A stretch of 64,000 nucleotides of DNA from positions 124,001-188,000 of the forward strand of contig JAIUML010000003.1 of assembly GCA_022565595.1 (NCBI GenBank), given 5' to 3'. Positions 17,597-25,722 of this stretch are shown piece by piece. This DNA comes from Saccharospirillum sp. (GTDB lineage Bacteria; Pseudomonadota; Gammaproteobacteria; Pseudomonadales; Natronospirillaceae). The stretch's first letter is position 1. Every line of letters begins with the position of its first letter. The notes under the pieces were generated by a model. The model was not told the DNA's origin. It searched no databases and saw nothing but the letters and a program-made list of their open reading frames with translations. The position numbers and the translations under genes were made by a program.

Positions 17597-18588
17597 CAGA
17601 TGGCTCCTCGAATGTGGCGGCGTACCTGGTTGCGGTAGAACTCGGCCAGTGCCTTGTGCACGGAGGCTGACAGCGGTGGCAGGTGGGAGACAGCCGCATT
17701 GGCGGTGATCTGCTCCGGCCGACTGGCGCCGGTGATAACGCTGCTGACGCCGGGTTGATCCAGCAGCCAACGCAGCGCCATTTGCGGCAAGGTGAGCTCG
17801 GGTGGGCACAGTGCCTTGAGCTGTTCAGCCAGTGCTACGCCGGTGTTGTAGGGCAGGCCGGCGAAGGTTTCTCCGACAAAGAAGGCGTCGCCGTTCTGGT
17901 TGTAGCTGCGGTGGTCTTCGCTGGCGAAAACCTGATCCTTCTGCATCTTGCCGGAAAGCAGGCCTGAGGCCAGGCCGAGGCGGATAATGACGCCAATACG
18001 GGCAGCCTTGGCTTTGGGGATGACGGTTTCCACCATGTCCTGGCGCAGCAGGTTGCAGATCAGCTGCAAGCTGGCAACGCCGGTGTTGTTGATGCAATGC
18101 AAGGCATCGTCGACGGTTTCGACGCTGGCACCATAGTGGCGAACAATGCCTTGTTGCTGGAAACTTTCCAGCCAATCAAAGACCTCAGCCTGCTTGATCA
18201 CCTCGATCGGGATACAGTGCAGTTGCACCAGGTCCAGTTGGTCCACCTGCAGGCGTTTGCGCGAGGCATCGATGGCTTTTTGCAGACCGGCTTTGGTGTA
18301 ACTGCTCGGGTAAAGGTCACCGCCGCGCCCGGCCTTGGTAACGATAATGCGTTCGGAGTTGGGCTGTGCCTGGTGAAAATCACCGATGATCTGTTCACTG
18401 GCGCCGCCGCCATAGACATCGGCGGTATCCCAGAAGGTGACGCCTTCATCGGTAGCTGCCTGCAACACAGACTCGGCTTGCCCCTCGGCCAGGGCGCCCC
18501 AATCGCCGCCAAGTTGCCAGCAGCCGAGGCCAATTTCGGAGACGCGGTAACCGGTTCTACCCAGGGTGCGCTGTTTGGGTGCCGTCAT
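17596..18588 (-). CDS. Aldo/keto reductase, first gene of the operon
   Basis: A 330-residue aldo/keto reductase beginning MTAPKQRTLGRTGYRVSEIG. The tetrad residues are in FWDTADVYGGGASEQIIGD (Asp, Tyr), IVTKAGRGGD (Lys) and LVQLHCIP (His). The cofactor end reads SVITGASRPEQITAN. The ATG at 18588 is preceded by GAGGAG; an in-frame start at 18612 has no such site. It leads the minus-strand operon, and its promoter must share the 107-bp region with the divergent LysR gene, so LysR control is likely. Substrate unknown; role could be removal of reactive aldehydes. Confidence 0.93.
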   Translation of the reverse strand: MTAPKQRTLGRTGYRVSEIGLGCWQLGGDWGALAEGQAESVLQAATDEGVTFWDTADVYGGGASEQIIGDFHQAQPNSERIIVTKAGRGGDLYPSSYTKAGLQKAIDASRKRLQVDQLDLVQLHCIPIEVIKQAEVFDWLESFQQQGIVRHYGASVETVDDALHCINNTGVASLQLICNLLRQDMVETVIPKAKAARIGVIIRLGLASGLLSGKMQKDQVFASEDHRSYNQNGDAFFVGETFAGLPYNTGVALAEQLKALCPPELTLPQMALRWLLDQPGVSSVITGASRPEQITANAAVSHLPPLSASVHKALAEFYRNQVRRHIRGAI

Positions 18589-18667
18589 GGTGGGCTCCTC
18601 TATCTTTCTCAACTGAAGGAGTGGTGAAGGATACTCGCAATTTCATCAGCTATAATCATCCATATTT

Positions 18668-18682
18668 TAACAAAATCTGTTA
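18668..18682. promoter_or_regulatory. Candidate LysR operator, TAACA-N5-TGTTA
   Basis: A perfect interrupted palindrome TAACA-AAATC-TGTTA lies between the divergent lysR and aldo/keto reductase genes, 14 bp before the lysR start. It fits the T-N11-A shape of LysR-type binding sites. A TATAAT at 18651-18656 could be a -10 element. Binding is inferred from position and shape. Confidence 0.55.
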
Positions 18683-18695
18683 GCAGGACTAACCA

Positions 18696-19589
18696 ATGGA
18701 CCGTTTGACCGAGATAGAAGCCTTTGTGGCCATTTGCGATGCGGGCAGCTTTACCGGCGCTGCTGAACGTCTTGGATTGTCGCGTGGGCGTGTCAGTCAG
18801 TTGCTGGCTGGTCTTGAATCCCGTCTCGGTGTCACTCTGTTGCACCGCACAACTCGGACTCAGAGCCTGACACCTGAAGGCGAGCACTTTCTGCTGCGCT
18901 GCCGCAGTGGCATCAGCCAAATTGATGCTGCCGAGCACAGTCTGAAACTGATGGCCGATCAGGTCTCCGGGCCGGTGCGCATTAATTCGGTCGGTGGCGT
19001 TCTGGGGGAGTACTACCTGGCTCGTGTCCTGACTGAGGTGGCGGCTCAGCACCCGGCATTGGCTATTCAGCTTCACTTCGACAGTCGTCGGGTTGATCTG
19101 AACCAGGACCCGGTAGACCTGGTCGTGCGTGGTGGTGACGACCCGGGCAGCCAGGTCGAAGCCGAGCAGCTTGGGCGCATTCAGTATCTGCTTTGCGCCA
19201 GCCCCCGATACCTCAATCAGCATGGCTTCCCGCGTCATCCTCGTGATCTTGCCGAATTCAACTGCGTCACTGGAACGCCTACCGTCTGGCGGTTTCGGCA
19301 GGGTTCGGAGCAGTTTGAATACCACCCACGAGGTAACTGGTATTCGCCGAGCAGTCAGGCTCAATTGTTGGCAACCGAGCAGGGCCTGGGTATCTCTCGC
19401 TTATCCAACCTGGTCTTGCGCGAACCCTTGCAACAAGGTCGAGTGGTGACCTTGCTGAATCAATGGCAGATTGAGGATTCCTCGATCTGGCTGGCATGGG
19501 CACCGCGAACGGAATTACCCAAACGGGTGCGGTTGGTGAGAGATCATATCTTGCGGCGTTTTCAGAGTTTTGATCTGGGCAGTCTGTAG
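18696..19589 (+). CDS. LysR-family transcriptional regulator
   Basis: A 297-residue regulator starting MDRLTEIEAFVAICDAGSFT, the LysR winged HTH. The recognition region is AAERLGLSRGRVSQLLAGLE, and effector-binding domains follow from about residue 90 (GPVRINSVGGVLGEYYLARV). The pattern fits the DsdC/CrgA-like subgroup that responds to small aromatic or reactive compounds. It is transcribed away from the aldo/keto reductase operon, the classical arrangement for control of the divergent genes and of itself. The ATG at 18696 lies 14 bp after a TAACA-N5-TGTTA palindrome. The inducer is unknown. Confidence 0.94.
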   Translation: MDRLTEIEAFVAICDAGSFTGAAERLGLSRGRVSQLLAGLESRLGVTLLHRTTRTQSLTPEGEHFLLRCRSGISQIDAAEHSLKLMADQVSGPVRINSVGGVLGEYYLARVLTEVAAQHPALAIQLHFDSRRVDLNQDPVDLVVRGGDDPGSQVEAEQLGRIQYLLCASPRYLNQHGFPRHPRDLAEFNCVTGTPTVWRFRQGSEQFEYHPRGNWYSPSSQAQLLATEQGLGISRLSNLVLREPLQQGRVVTLLNQWQIEDSSIWLAWAPRTELPKRVRLVRDHILRRFQSFDLGSL

Positions 19590-19684
19590 CGTGTTTTAGC
19601 GCCTGTTCAAATGCACAAAACCCGAACCCGTTCACTACCGCTCTCTCCAGGCTGTGATACACTGATCAGATCGTAAAAAGGAGT

Positions 19685-20323
19685 ATGCTCATGCGCCTGC
19701 TGTCTCGACCGTTGATCCCGGCCTTGCTGCTGAGTGGTCTTTATCCCTTTGCTGCCATTGCCGATCCCGGTGTTCTGGATCGCTGGGGCTGTCACAATGA
19801 TGCCATAACGGGTGAATATCACTGCCACGGTGACCAGGCCAGAGCCAGCCTTGGCGGTATAGCAGTGGGTGTGGGTTTGCGTTCAGCCACCTGGTTCTAT
19901 ATGGGTGAAGGCACCCTGAACCTCTTTACCGGGCCTTCCATTGATGTCGAAGCTGGCTTGGGTGCCTTTGCCTTGCAAGCGTCCTACCACTATAAAGTCC
20001 TGGTCAACAGCAATGACGAGATCACCTTGTCCGGCTGGGATGTCGGTGCCAAGGTCGGACGCAGCGTCGCCCGCTATGGTTACAAGCTTTATGGCGCGGG
20101 TGGCTATTTTTATGAAAGCCTGCAACGCCCAGACGAATCCAACTACGGCCTGAGTGGTTTCTATGTTGGCATTGGTACCGGCTATAACTGGGAGAGTTAT
20201 GCGGTGGATGTGCATCTCGACTGGCACAGCCCTGCGGGTTACGAACAGTTCTGGGATGATCAGAACGAACCTGCCGATATCCAGGCCTTTTCATTGAGAA
20301 CCGTGTTCAGCTACCGCTTCTAA
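19685..20323 (+). CDS. Putative outer-membrane beta-barrel with YHYH-like motif
   Basis: A 212-residue exported protein. It has an N-terminal signal sequence (LLSRPLIPALLLSGLYPFAA before IADPG). The mature start has GCHNDAITGEYHCHGD, the Cys/His signature of YHYH-domain proteins. The rest alternates aromatic and small residues as in beta-strands (YKLYGAGGYFYESL, FYVGIGTGYNWESY) and ends in SYRF, a terminal Phe typical of outer-membrane proteins recognised by BamA. It could be a small porin-like barrel with a metal-binding plug; that is inference. The start could be ATG 19685 or ATG 19691 (MRLLSRP). No operon partner. Confidence 0.75.
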   Translation: MLMRLLSRPLIPALLLSGLYPFAAIADPGVLDRWGCHNDAITGEYHCHGDQARASLGGIAVGVGLRSATWFYMGEGTLNLFTGPSIDVEAGLGAFALQASYHYKVLVNSNDEITLSGWDVGAKVGRSVARYGYKLYGAGGYFYESLQRPDESNYGLSGFYVGIGTGYNWESYAVDVHLDWHSPAGYEQFWDDQNEPADIQAFSLRTVFSYRF

Positions 20324-20348
20324 TATTCAGCCTTCCTGCTTGCAACAA

Positions 20349-20379
20349 CGCTGCGGTCGATTGCCTGTCGACCTCAGCG
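20349..20379. terminator. Bidirectional hairpin between the barrel gene and the ABC operon
   Basis: The stem CGCTGcGGTCGA/TCGACCtCAGCG (11 pairs, one mismatch, 7-nt loop) lies between two converging genes, 26 bp after one and 17 bp after the other. It probably stops transcription from both sides. The flanking AT-rich stretch at 20380-20390 gives a short U-rich tail on the plus strand only. Confidence 0.7.
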
Positions 20380-20395
20380 TCATTATATAACACGC

Positions 20396-21247
20396 TCAAC
20401 GTATGTATTGCGGTCTGAACCGGATGCGTTGTCGCTTGGCTTTTGGCAGGTGGCGATTCAGTCGGGTATTTACCAGGCTGAACCCCCAGATGATCAACAG
20501 CGTTAACAGTATGAAATACCCCGCTACTATGGGGTAGGCCACAAAGGGGTTGAACGTCTGATCGACAAAGTAACGGGCGTAGTAGAGCGCATCGCCCGAT
20601 TGTTGCCGGGCCGGAAAGGCGGATAAAAACAATAGAGTGGTGGAGTGGGTCAGAAAGATCACTTCGTTGGTATAGGAAGGCCAGGCGAGGCGCATCATGG
20701 TCGGCCAGACAACAATGCGAAACTTGGTAAAACCTGTCATACCATAGGCATCGGCCGCTTCCAGGTCACCCTTTGGAATAGAGCGCAGGGCGCCATAAAA
20801 CAACTCGGCCGTGTAGGCGGCGGTGTTCAACACCAGTACCAGCAAAGCCCCCACCTGTGCCCGCGTTAACCAGTGGGTTTCTACGGTGAGCGTGGTAAAG
20901 ACCAGGTTGATATTGATACCCTGCCTCGGCAGCAGCACAAAGACCGAATAGAAGAAAAAGAACTGAATGAACAGCGGTGATCCGCGGAAAAAGAAAATAA
21001 AGGCATTACAGGGGCGGCTGATCAAAGGTTTTTCGCTGAACTTCCCAACGGCCAGTGCGGTAGCAAGGCTGAACGCCAATACCACCGCCAGCACTGCAAA
21101 ATACACATTCCAGATCAGGCCAGAGGCGATCAAAAAGAATTGATCGCACAGGGTTATGTCCAGGCCGCGCGGCAGCAAACGTTCACCGTAATCACGCCCC
21201 AGTGACCGCAAAATGTAGCTATCGAAACTCTCGGCACAGGTCCTCAT
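20396..21247 (-). CDS. Polar amino acid ABC transporter permease (HisM/ArtM-like)
   Basis: A 283-residue inner-membrane permease of the polar amino acid uptake (HAAT) type. The family loop RSIPKGDLEAADAYGMTGF and the preceding NTAAYTAELFYGALR form the EAA region that contacts the ATPase. Five or six hydrophobic segments are visible. It is longer than usual (about 220-240 residues) because of an N-terminal stretch with a cysteine and a loop around residues 105-125. The ATG overlaps the stop of the upstream permease gene by 4 bp. It pairs with that permease to form the membrane channel. Confidence 0.92.
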   Translation of the reverse strand: MRTCAESFDSYILRSLGRDYGERLLPRGLDITLCDQFFLIASGLIWNVYFAVLAVVLAFSLATALAVGKFSEKPLISRPCNAFIFFFRGSPLFIQFFFFYSVFVLLPRQGININLVFTTLTVETHWLTRAQVGALLVLVLNTAAYTAELFYGALRSIPKGDLEAADAYGMTGFTKFRIVVWPTMMRLAWPSYTNEVIFLTHSTTLLFLSAFPARQQSGDALYYARYFVDQTFNPFVAYPIVAGYFILLTLLIIWGFSLVNTRLNRHLPKAKRQRIRFRPQYIR

Positions 21248-22128
21248 GCGGTGGCCCCCTTGCGCTGACGCTCGCCGTCTGCCGTTGCCTGGCCTCGATT
21301 GAAGCGGTTCATCAGATGCTCGAAGAAGCGTTCACTGACCCAGGTTAAAGAGAGATAAAAGACCAGCACCGCCAGGAAGTACCAGACACGCCAATCCGGG
21401 TGTGGGTAGGTATAAAAGGAGGTTTTCTGCCCGCCCAACTCGCGCGCCCAATACACGATGTCCTGAATGCCCAGCAGAAACAATAAGGGCGTAGCCTTGA
21501 TCAGGATCATCCAGATGTTCGAAAGGCCAGGCAGCGCGAACACCCACATCTGGGGCATTACTATGTGGAGAAAACTCTGGCGACGGTTCATGCCATAGGC
21601 TTCGGCGGTTTCAACCTGCGCCCGTGGTACGGCATTCATGGCCCCATAGAGCGTGTTGGCAACAAAGGCGCCAAACACCAGGGCAAAGGCGATCAACGCC
21701 AGGATAAAACCGTAGATATCCCGCACCCAGGCGGGCGAGCCTACCGGTGGCATTTTGGCCTCTCGACAGACGAGAAAATCACTGCCCTGCCTGACTGGTT
21801 GATCCCAGTCCGGGCAGTTGATCAGGTGCAAAACGTACTCGACACCCTGACCGATGGCGATGGGCACAAACAGAAAGAACACGATGTCAGGTACGCCGCG
21901 AACCAGGCCGGTATAACCCTTACCCAGCCAACTCAGCGGCGTAAAGTGAGAGCGCATGGCGATAGCGCCGGCAAAGCCCATTAACAAGGCTGCGGGGGCG
22001 GCCAACAGTATTAGCGTAATGACGACCAGAAAGGATCGATAGAACGCCAGATGGGTGCCGGTGGTGAGGTAGCAGGCAAACCACTGCCACTGTGGTAACA
22101 CAGAAGGGTCTGAACAGAACGAGAACAT
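21244..22128 (-). CDS. Polar amino acid ABC transporter permease (HisQ/ArtQ-like)
   Basis: A 294-residue permease of the same family as its downstream partner, with EAA loop NAVPRAQVETAEAYGMNRRQ preceded by FVANTLYGAM. It carries an unusual hydrophilic insertion of about 45 residues (roughly residues 92-137), including two cysteines (CPDWDQPVRQGSDFLVCREA). This lengthens a periplasmic loop compared with HisQ (about 228 residues). The ATG at 22128 has a GAAGG site. The gene order is ATPase, binding protein, permease, permease on the minus strand. It would import histidine, arginine or a similar basic or polar amino acid. Confidence 0.92.
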   Translation of the reverse strand: MFSFCSDPSVLPQWQWFACYLTTGTHLAFYRSFLVVITLILLAAPAALLMGFAGAIAMRSHFTPLSWLGKGYTGLVRGVPDIVFFLFVPIAIGQGVEYVLHLINCPDWDQPVRQGSDFLVCREAKMPPVGSPAWVRDIYGFILALIAFALVFGAFVANTLYGAMNAVPRAQVETAEAYGMNRRQSFLHIVMPQMWVFALPGLSNIWMILIKATPLLFLLGIQDIVYWARELGGQKTSFYTYPHPDWRVWYFLAVLVFYLSLTWVSERFFEHLMNRFNRGQATADGERQRKGATA

Positions 22129-22154
22129 AAGGTGCCTTCAAGGAGCCGGTGGAA

Positions 22155-22187
22155 CCGTGGGTGGCGGTTGCGCAGCCACCCCCACGG
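22155..22187 (-). terminator. Strong hairpin between binding-protein and permease genes
   Basis: The stem CCGTGGGTGGC/GCCACCCCCACGG (eleven pairs with a small bulge, 9-nt loop) lies in the 70-bp gap after the periplasmic-receptor gene. It likely protects the receptor mRNA or partly stops transcription so that receptor exceeds permease. No long U tract. Confidence 0.65.
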
Positions 22188-22198
22188 GTAGACCTTTA

Positions 22199-22930
22199 TC
22201 AGAAAGTGTCTATACCACCTTCAAACCACTTGAGGATCAGTTCGTTCAAGCTGCCGTCAGCTTTCATTTCACTGATAACGCGATCAAAGGTTTCGCGCAG
22301 TTCGTTATCGGACTGACGCACGCCCATGCCGACACCGGCACCAGGGTAGATGTCGTCACCCAGGAATACCAATTGGCCACCAGATTCCTGAACAAAACGA
22401 TTCAGATAAGCCTTGTCGGCCAGGACTGCATCGGCTTCGCCATTACGCACCGCAGCGATGGTTTCATCAGGCGTCGGGAATTCCAACAGGTCGGCCGATC
22501 CGTCAGCAACCACACCAGACTGAACCGTATTGGACTGAGTGGCGATAACGCCATCGGTAATCACCGATACATCGGTTCCTGGCAATGCCACGTATGCGGA
22601 GGGATCGGGTGGCAGGTAGTTCTGGGTAAAAGAGATGACCTGAGAGCGTGCTTCGGTAATCGACATACCCGCCATGATGGTATCGTAATTACCAGCGACC
22701 AGGTTTGGAATGATGGTGTCCCAATCATTGATGACCCATTCGCAAGTCAGGCCCGCACGTTCGCACAAGAGGTCACCGAATTCGCGCTCGAATCCATCCA
22801 GCTCGTTGTTGTCGTTAATGAAGTTGTAGGGAGGGTAAGCCCCTTCTGAACCCATGCGCACTACATCACTGGCGACTACGCTGCCGAAGCTGAATGCGAT
22901 GGCAACCAGGCCTATACTGAGTTTATTCAT
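22199..22930 (-). CDS. Periplasmic polar amino acid-binding protein (ArgT/HisJ-like)
   Basis: A 243-residue receptor for the adjacent ABC importer, with signal peptide MNKLSIGLVAIAFSFGSVVA. The mature part has the LAO/HisJ hallmarks: VVRMGSEGAYPPYNFINDNN, ELDGFEREFGDLLCERAG, and AGMSITEARSQVISFTQNYL, whose Arg binds the substrate alpha-carboxylate. The Cys pair (CERAGLTC) resembles the disulfide of LAO proteins. Basic amino acids (Arg, Lys, ornithine, His) are the best guess. The ATG at 22930 has a GGAG site upstream, whereas an open frame extends further to 22984. A hairpin separates it from the permease genes. Confidence 0.93.
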   Translation of the reverse strand: MNKLSIGLVAIAFSFGSVVASDVVRMGSEGAYPPYNFINDNNELDGFEREFGDLLCERAGLTCEWVINDWDTIIPNLVAGNYDTIMAGMSITEARSQVISFTQNYLPPDPSAYVALPGTDVSVITDGVIATQSNTVQSGVVADGSADLLEFPTPDETIAAVRNGEADAVLADKAYLNRFVQESGGQLVFLGDDIYPGAGVGMGVRQSDNELRETFDRVISEMKADGSLNELILKWFEGGIDTF

Positions 22931-22964
22931 TCTGTTTCTCCGTGTTGTTATCATTAGGGTTCCG

Positions 22965-23744
22965 TTACGCGGTGGTAGTCGCATTCAGGAACTGTTGCAA
23001 ACGCTCACTTTGAGGTTGGCCAAAGATAGCGTCTGGTGAACCTTCTTCTTCGACTTTACCCTGGTGCAAGAAAACCACATGGTCAGACACATCGGCCGCC
23101 AGGCGCATGTCGTGGGTAACCAGAATCATGGTTCGGCCTTCTTCTGCGAGCGCCTTGATGACGCGCACGACTTCCTGTTCCAGCTCTGGATCCAGAGCCG
23201 ATGTTGGTTCATCAAAGAGCAGTGCTCTGGGTTCCATGCACAATGCGCGTGCAATGGCAGCGCGCTGTTGCTGACCACCGGACATTTGCGCCGGGTAGGC
23301 ATGGCATTTTTCACCAATCCCGACTTTATCAAGCAAGATTCGTGCGCGCTCTTCCACCTCGGCTGCATTCTGTTTCAGGACAACCAGAGGGGCTTTCATG
23401 ACGTTTTCGAGAATGGTCAGGTGGGACCAGAGGTTAAAACTTTGAAACACCATAGCCAGATTGGTGCGAATACGCATTACCTGGTGCCGGTCTGCCGGGT
23501 GCCGATCGAGGCCATGGCCACGCCATAAAACGGGGTCGCCTGAGAAGTGGATGTCTCCCTCCTGGCTATCCTCGAGCAAGTTGCAGCATCTGAGCAGGGT
23601 GGATTTTCCTGAGCCGGAAGAGCCGATCAGCGAGACGACATGGCCTTTATGGGCCCTAATATCGACGCCTTTCAGGACTTCCAAAGAGCCGTAGCTCTTA
23701 TGAAGGTTGTTTATTGCAATGACCGGGGGTTCGGCTAAAGGCAC
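22965..23744 (-). CDS. Polar amino acid ABC transporter ATPase (HisP/ArtP-like)
   Basis: The ATP-hydrolysing subunit of the importer, 259 residues, starting at GTG 23744. It has Walker A GSSGSGKST, the Q-loop at VFQSFNLWSHLT, signature MSGGQQQRAAIARAL, Walker B ALLFDEPTSALD and H-loop LVTHDM. An extra segment (FSGDPVLWRGHGLDRHPADR) sits between Walker A and the Q-loop, as in HisP. It is the first gene of the four-gene operon, 34 bp before the binding-protein gene. The upstream region is AT-rich (23745-23790) but no repressor site is obvious to me. Confidence 0.95.
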   Translation of the reverse strand: MPLAEPPVIAINNLHKSYGSLEVLKGVDIRAHKGHVVSLIGSSGSGKSTLLRCCNLLEDSQEGDIHFSGDPVLWRGHGLDRHPADRHQVMRIRTNLAMVFQSFNLWSHLTILENVMKAPLVVLKQNAAEVEERARILLDKVGIGEKCHAYPAQMSGGQQQRAAIARALCMEPRALLFDEPTSALDPELEQEVVRVIKALAEEGRTMILVTHDMRLAADVSDHVVFLHQGKVEEEGSPDAIFGQPQSERLQQFLNATTTA

Positions 23745-23861
23745 TCGATTTCACTTTTTCTTATATTGTTATGCATCGAGAGTAAAAGTGCTTCCGATTG
23801 AAAGCAACTGTTTTGTCAGGATACAACGCGACCGCAGAGTGCCGCGTTGATGACAGCGTTA

Positions 23862-24500
23862 TCAGGGTTGCAAGCGCGTGAGGTCCCATCCGCCAGAGCT
23901 TTGTTGGTACAAAAAGCGATCATGCAGTCGCCCAGAGCGGCCTTGCCAGAACTCCACCTTGTTCGGCACGACACGATAGCCACCCCAGAATTCGGGCAGA
24001 GGAATGGGCGTATTGCCAAAGCCTTCCTCGGTTTTAAGGAAAGCCGCATCAAGGGCGGCACGCGACTCTACCGGCTTGCTTTGCTTGCTGGTCCAGGCCG
24101 CAATTTGACTCGCCCTGGGGCGGCTTTCGAAGTAGGCTCGAGAGTCCTCCTGGCTGATTTTCTCTGCCTTGCCGTAAACAATGACCTGCCGCTCCAGTGC
24201 CGTCCAGGGGAAGTGAATGCTCACTTTGGGGTTGGCAGCAATCTGCCGGCCCTTCTGGCTATCGTAATTGGTATAAAAAACCAGGCCCTGTTCATCCAGA
24301 TGTTTGAGCAGAACGATGCGCTGACTCGGCTGGCCATCGGTATCCACCGTGGCGAGCACCATGGCGGTCGGGTCGGCACTGAGTTCGGCCTCGATCGCTT
24401 GTTGCAGCCAGATGTCCAGCTGAGTGATCGGGTTCTCAGCCAGGTCGGCCCGGTTCAGGCCCCCTTTCAGATAATCTCGACGGATGTCTTCCAGCTTCAC
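23862..24500 (-). CDS. pdxH: Pyridoxamine 5'-phosphate oxidase
   Basis: This FMN enzyme makes pyridoxal 5'-phosphate from pyridoxine or pyridoxamine 5'-phosphate, the last step of vitamin B6 synthesis and salvage. The 212-residue sequence shows the PdxH core: MVLATVDTDGQPSQRIVLLK, FYTNYDSQKGRQIAANP, and the C-terminal PLPEFWGGYRVVPNKVEFWQ followed by GRSGRLHDRFLY. The start is GTG 24500 behind AGGAG. It lies 9 bp downstream of mutM on the same strand, so they probably form one transcript. Length and motifs are normal. Confidence 0.96.
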   Translation of the reverse strand: MKLEDIRRDYLKGGLNRADLAENPITQLDIWLQQAIEAELSADPTAMVLATVDTDGQPSQRIVLLKHLDEQGLVFYTNYDSQKGRQIAANPKVSIHFPWTALERQVIVYGKAEKISQEDSRAYFESRPRASQIAAWTSKQSKPVESRAALDAAFLKTEEGFGNTPIPLPEFWGGYRVVPNKVEFWQGRSGRLHDRFLYQQSSGGWDLTRLQP

Positions 24501-24509
24501 GGCATTCTC

Positions 24510-25328
24510 CTAACGTTTTTGGCAACTGGGGCAGAAGAAGGTGCCGCGGTTGCTGGTGCGGAATTCGCGAATCGGCGTTTCGCAACGGTGACAGGGCAAG
24601 CCCGTTCGCCCATAGACATTCAAAGACAGAGCAAAATAGCCCGGCTTGCCGTCGCCGCCAACAAAGTCACGCAAGGTCGTCCCGCCCTGGTTTATCGCCA
24701 ATGCCAGCACCTGTTTAATGTGCTCGACCAGGCGCTCGCATTCTTTACGGCTAATCCGCCCGGTCGGTTTATGGGGGTAAATACCACTGAGGAAAAGCGC
24801 CTCGTTGGCATAGATGTTACCCACGCCCACTACTATACGAGCATCCATGACAAAGGTTTTGATCCGCGTCGTGCGTTTGCGACTTTTTTGAAACAAATAG
24901 TCAGCGGAAAAGGCATCGGTGAGAGGCTCTGGGCCCAGATGAGACAGCAGATCGTGCTGCTCCAGCGGTGCCTCTGTGTACAGCCAGGCACCAAAGCGGC
25001 GCGGATCGTTGTAGCGCAGCCGGACACCGTTATCCAGTTCCAGGTCGATATGATCATGCTTGCCCGGAGTCGGGTCATCGAGGAGCACACGCAAGGAGCC
25101 GGACATACCCAGGTGAATGATCAAGTGCCCCCTTTCCAGCTCAATCAGCAAATACTTGGAACGGCGGTGCGTCGCCAGAATTTTCTGATCCTGCAATTGT
25201 AAGGGCAACTCGGGTGGCACCGGCCAACGCAGCCGACCGTCACGCACCGTCAACCGGCTGACCTTGCGGCCCAGAATATGAGGCTCCACACCTCGACGGG
25301 TGGTCTCGACTTCGGGTAGTTCAGGCAT
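24510..25328 (-). CDS. mutM: Formamidopyrimidine-DNA glycosylase
   Basis: A 272-residue base-excision-repair enzyme that removes 8-oxoguanine and formamidopyrimidines and nicks the abasic site. It starts [13 protein letters not shown], where Pro2 is the catalytic amine and Glu3 the acid. [11 protein letters not shown] carries the conserved Lys, [11 protein letters not shown] is the helix-two-turn-helix, and the C-terminal zinc finger is CHRC...CPSCQKR. The ATG at 25328 fixes Pro2 correctly although the frame stays open to 25625 through repeat DNA. It is probably cotranscribed with pdxH. Confidence 0.97.
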   Translation of the reverse strand: MPELPEVETTRRGVEPHILGRKVSRLTVRDGRLRWPVPPELPLQLQDQKILATHRRSKYLLIELERGHLIIHLGMSGSLRVLLDDPTPGKHDHIDLELDNGVRLRYNDPRRFGAWLYTEAPLEQHDLLSHLGPEPLTDAFSADYLFQKSRKRTTRIKTFVMDARIVVGVGNIYANEALFLSGIYPHKPTGRISRKECERLVEHIKQVLALAINQGGTTLRDFVGGDGKPGYFALSLNVYGRTGLPCHRCETPIREFRTSNRGTFFCPSCQKR

Positions 25329-25457
25329 GGTGTTGGGTATTTCGATAAAGGAAAGCGCCGAGAATAGGCACTGGAGGGTCGATTTGCAATGGACGCTCGA
25401 CAGTGCGAAGAAAGCGTCTTTTTCTTGGCTTGTGACTTTGAGTTTGTAGCGAACTGA

Positions 25458-25570
25458 GCGCCAGATGCTGGGTGTGCCTATCCGGGGAAGTCTGCAGCAT
25501 GGATGCTGCAGTCTAGGCCCCATGGATGGGTCCACGCCGACCCCGGATAGGCATACCCTGTAGCTGGCGC
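25458..25570 (-). repeat. Structured intergenic repeat, copy 2 (113 nt, inverted relative to copy 1)
   Basis: Read on the minus strand it matches copy 1 at 16515-16628. The outer stem is GCGCCAG/CTGGCGC and the internal loop CTACA/AGCAT. Next come the stem GGGT/ACCC and a 13-bp stem TGCCTATCCGGGG/CCCCGGATAGGCA. The conserved linker holds ACCCATCCATGGGG and CTAGAC, and the perfect inner hairpin is TGCAGCA-TCCA-TGCTGCA. It lies 130 bp upstream of mutM and abuts another hairpin array. Confidence 0.9.
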
Positions 25571-25574
25571 GGAT

Positions 25575-25675
25575 TCCTGGCAACCGGCCCAAACTGGAGC
25601 CAGGATACCGTCCATCCCTGGACATTCCCTGAGAATTGCTCCTGCATTCTCAGGATACCGTCCATCCCTGGACAT
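25575..25675. repeat. Two-unit hairpin array with 50-bp period
   Basis: The 25-mer CAGGATACCGTCCATC plus CCTGGACAT is present twice, identically, at 25601-25625 and 25651-25675. Each copy contains the small hairpin GTCCA-TCCC-TGGAC. In front of each is a different stem ending inside the repeat: TCCTGGC/GCCAGGA at 25575-25605 and CCTGAGAAT/ATTCTCAGG at 25628-25654. Invariant and variable hairpins thus alternate. The array sits between mutM and rpmG, next to structured repeat copy 2. Confidence 0.85.
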
Positions 25676-25701
25676 AAAAAACCCGGCATAGAGCCGGGTT
25701 T
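25676..25701 (-). terminator. Rho-independent terminator of rpmBG
   Basis: On the minus strand the stem AACCCGGC/GCCGGGTT (loop TCTATG) is followed by an unbroken T run. It lies 21 bp after the rpmG stop codon. A textbook intrinsic terminator. Confidence 0.9.
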
Positions 25702-25722
25702 CTGTTGGAACGCCTGGACCAA

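Noticed and set aside
23847-25202. Long plus-strand frame (451 codons) over pdxH and mutM
   Set aside because: It is antisense to two clearly identified genes whose motifs are intact; its product matches nothing known.
25601-25675. Two identical 25-mers with 25-bp spacer look like a minimal CRISPR
   Set aside because: There are only two units, no cas genes, and the spacer pairs with the repeat to form its own hairpin. A hairpin array is a better reading.
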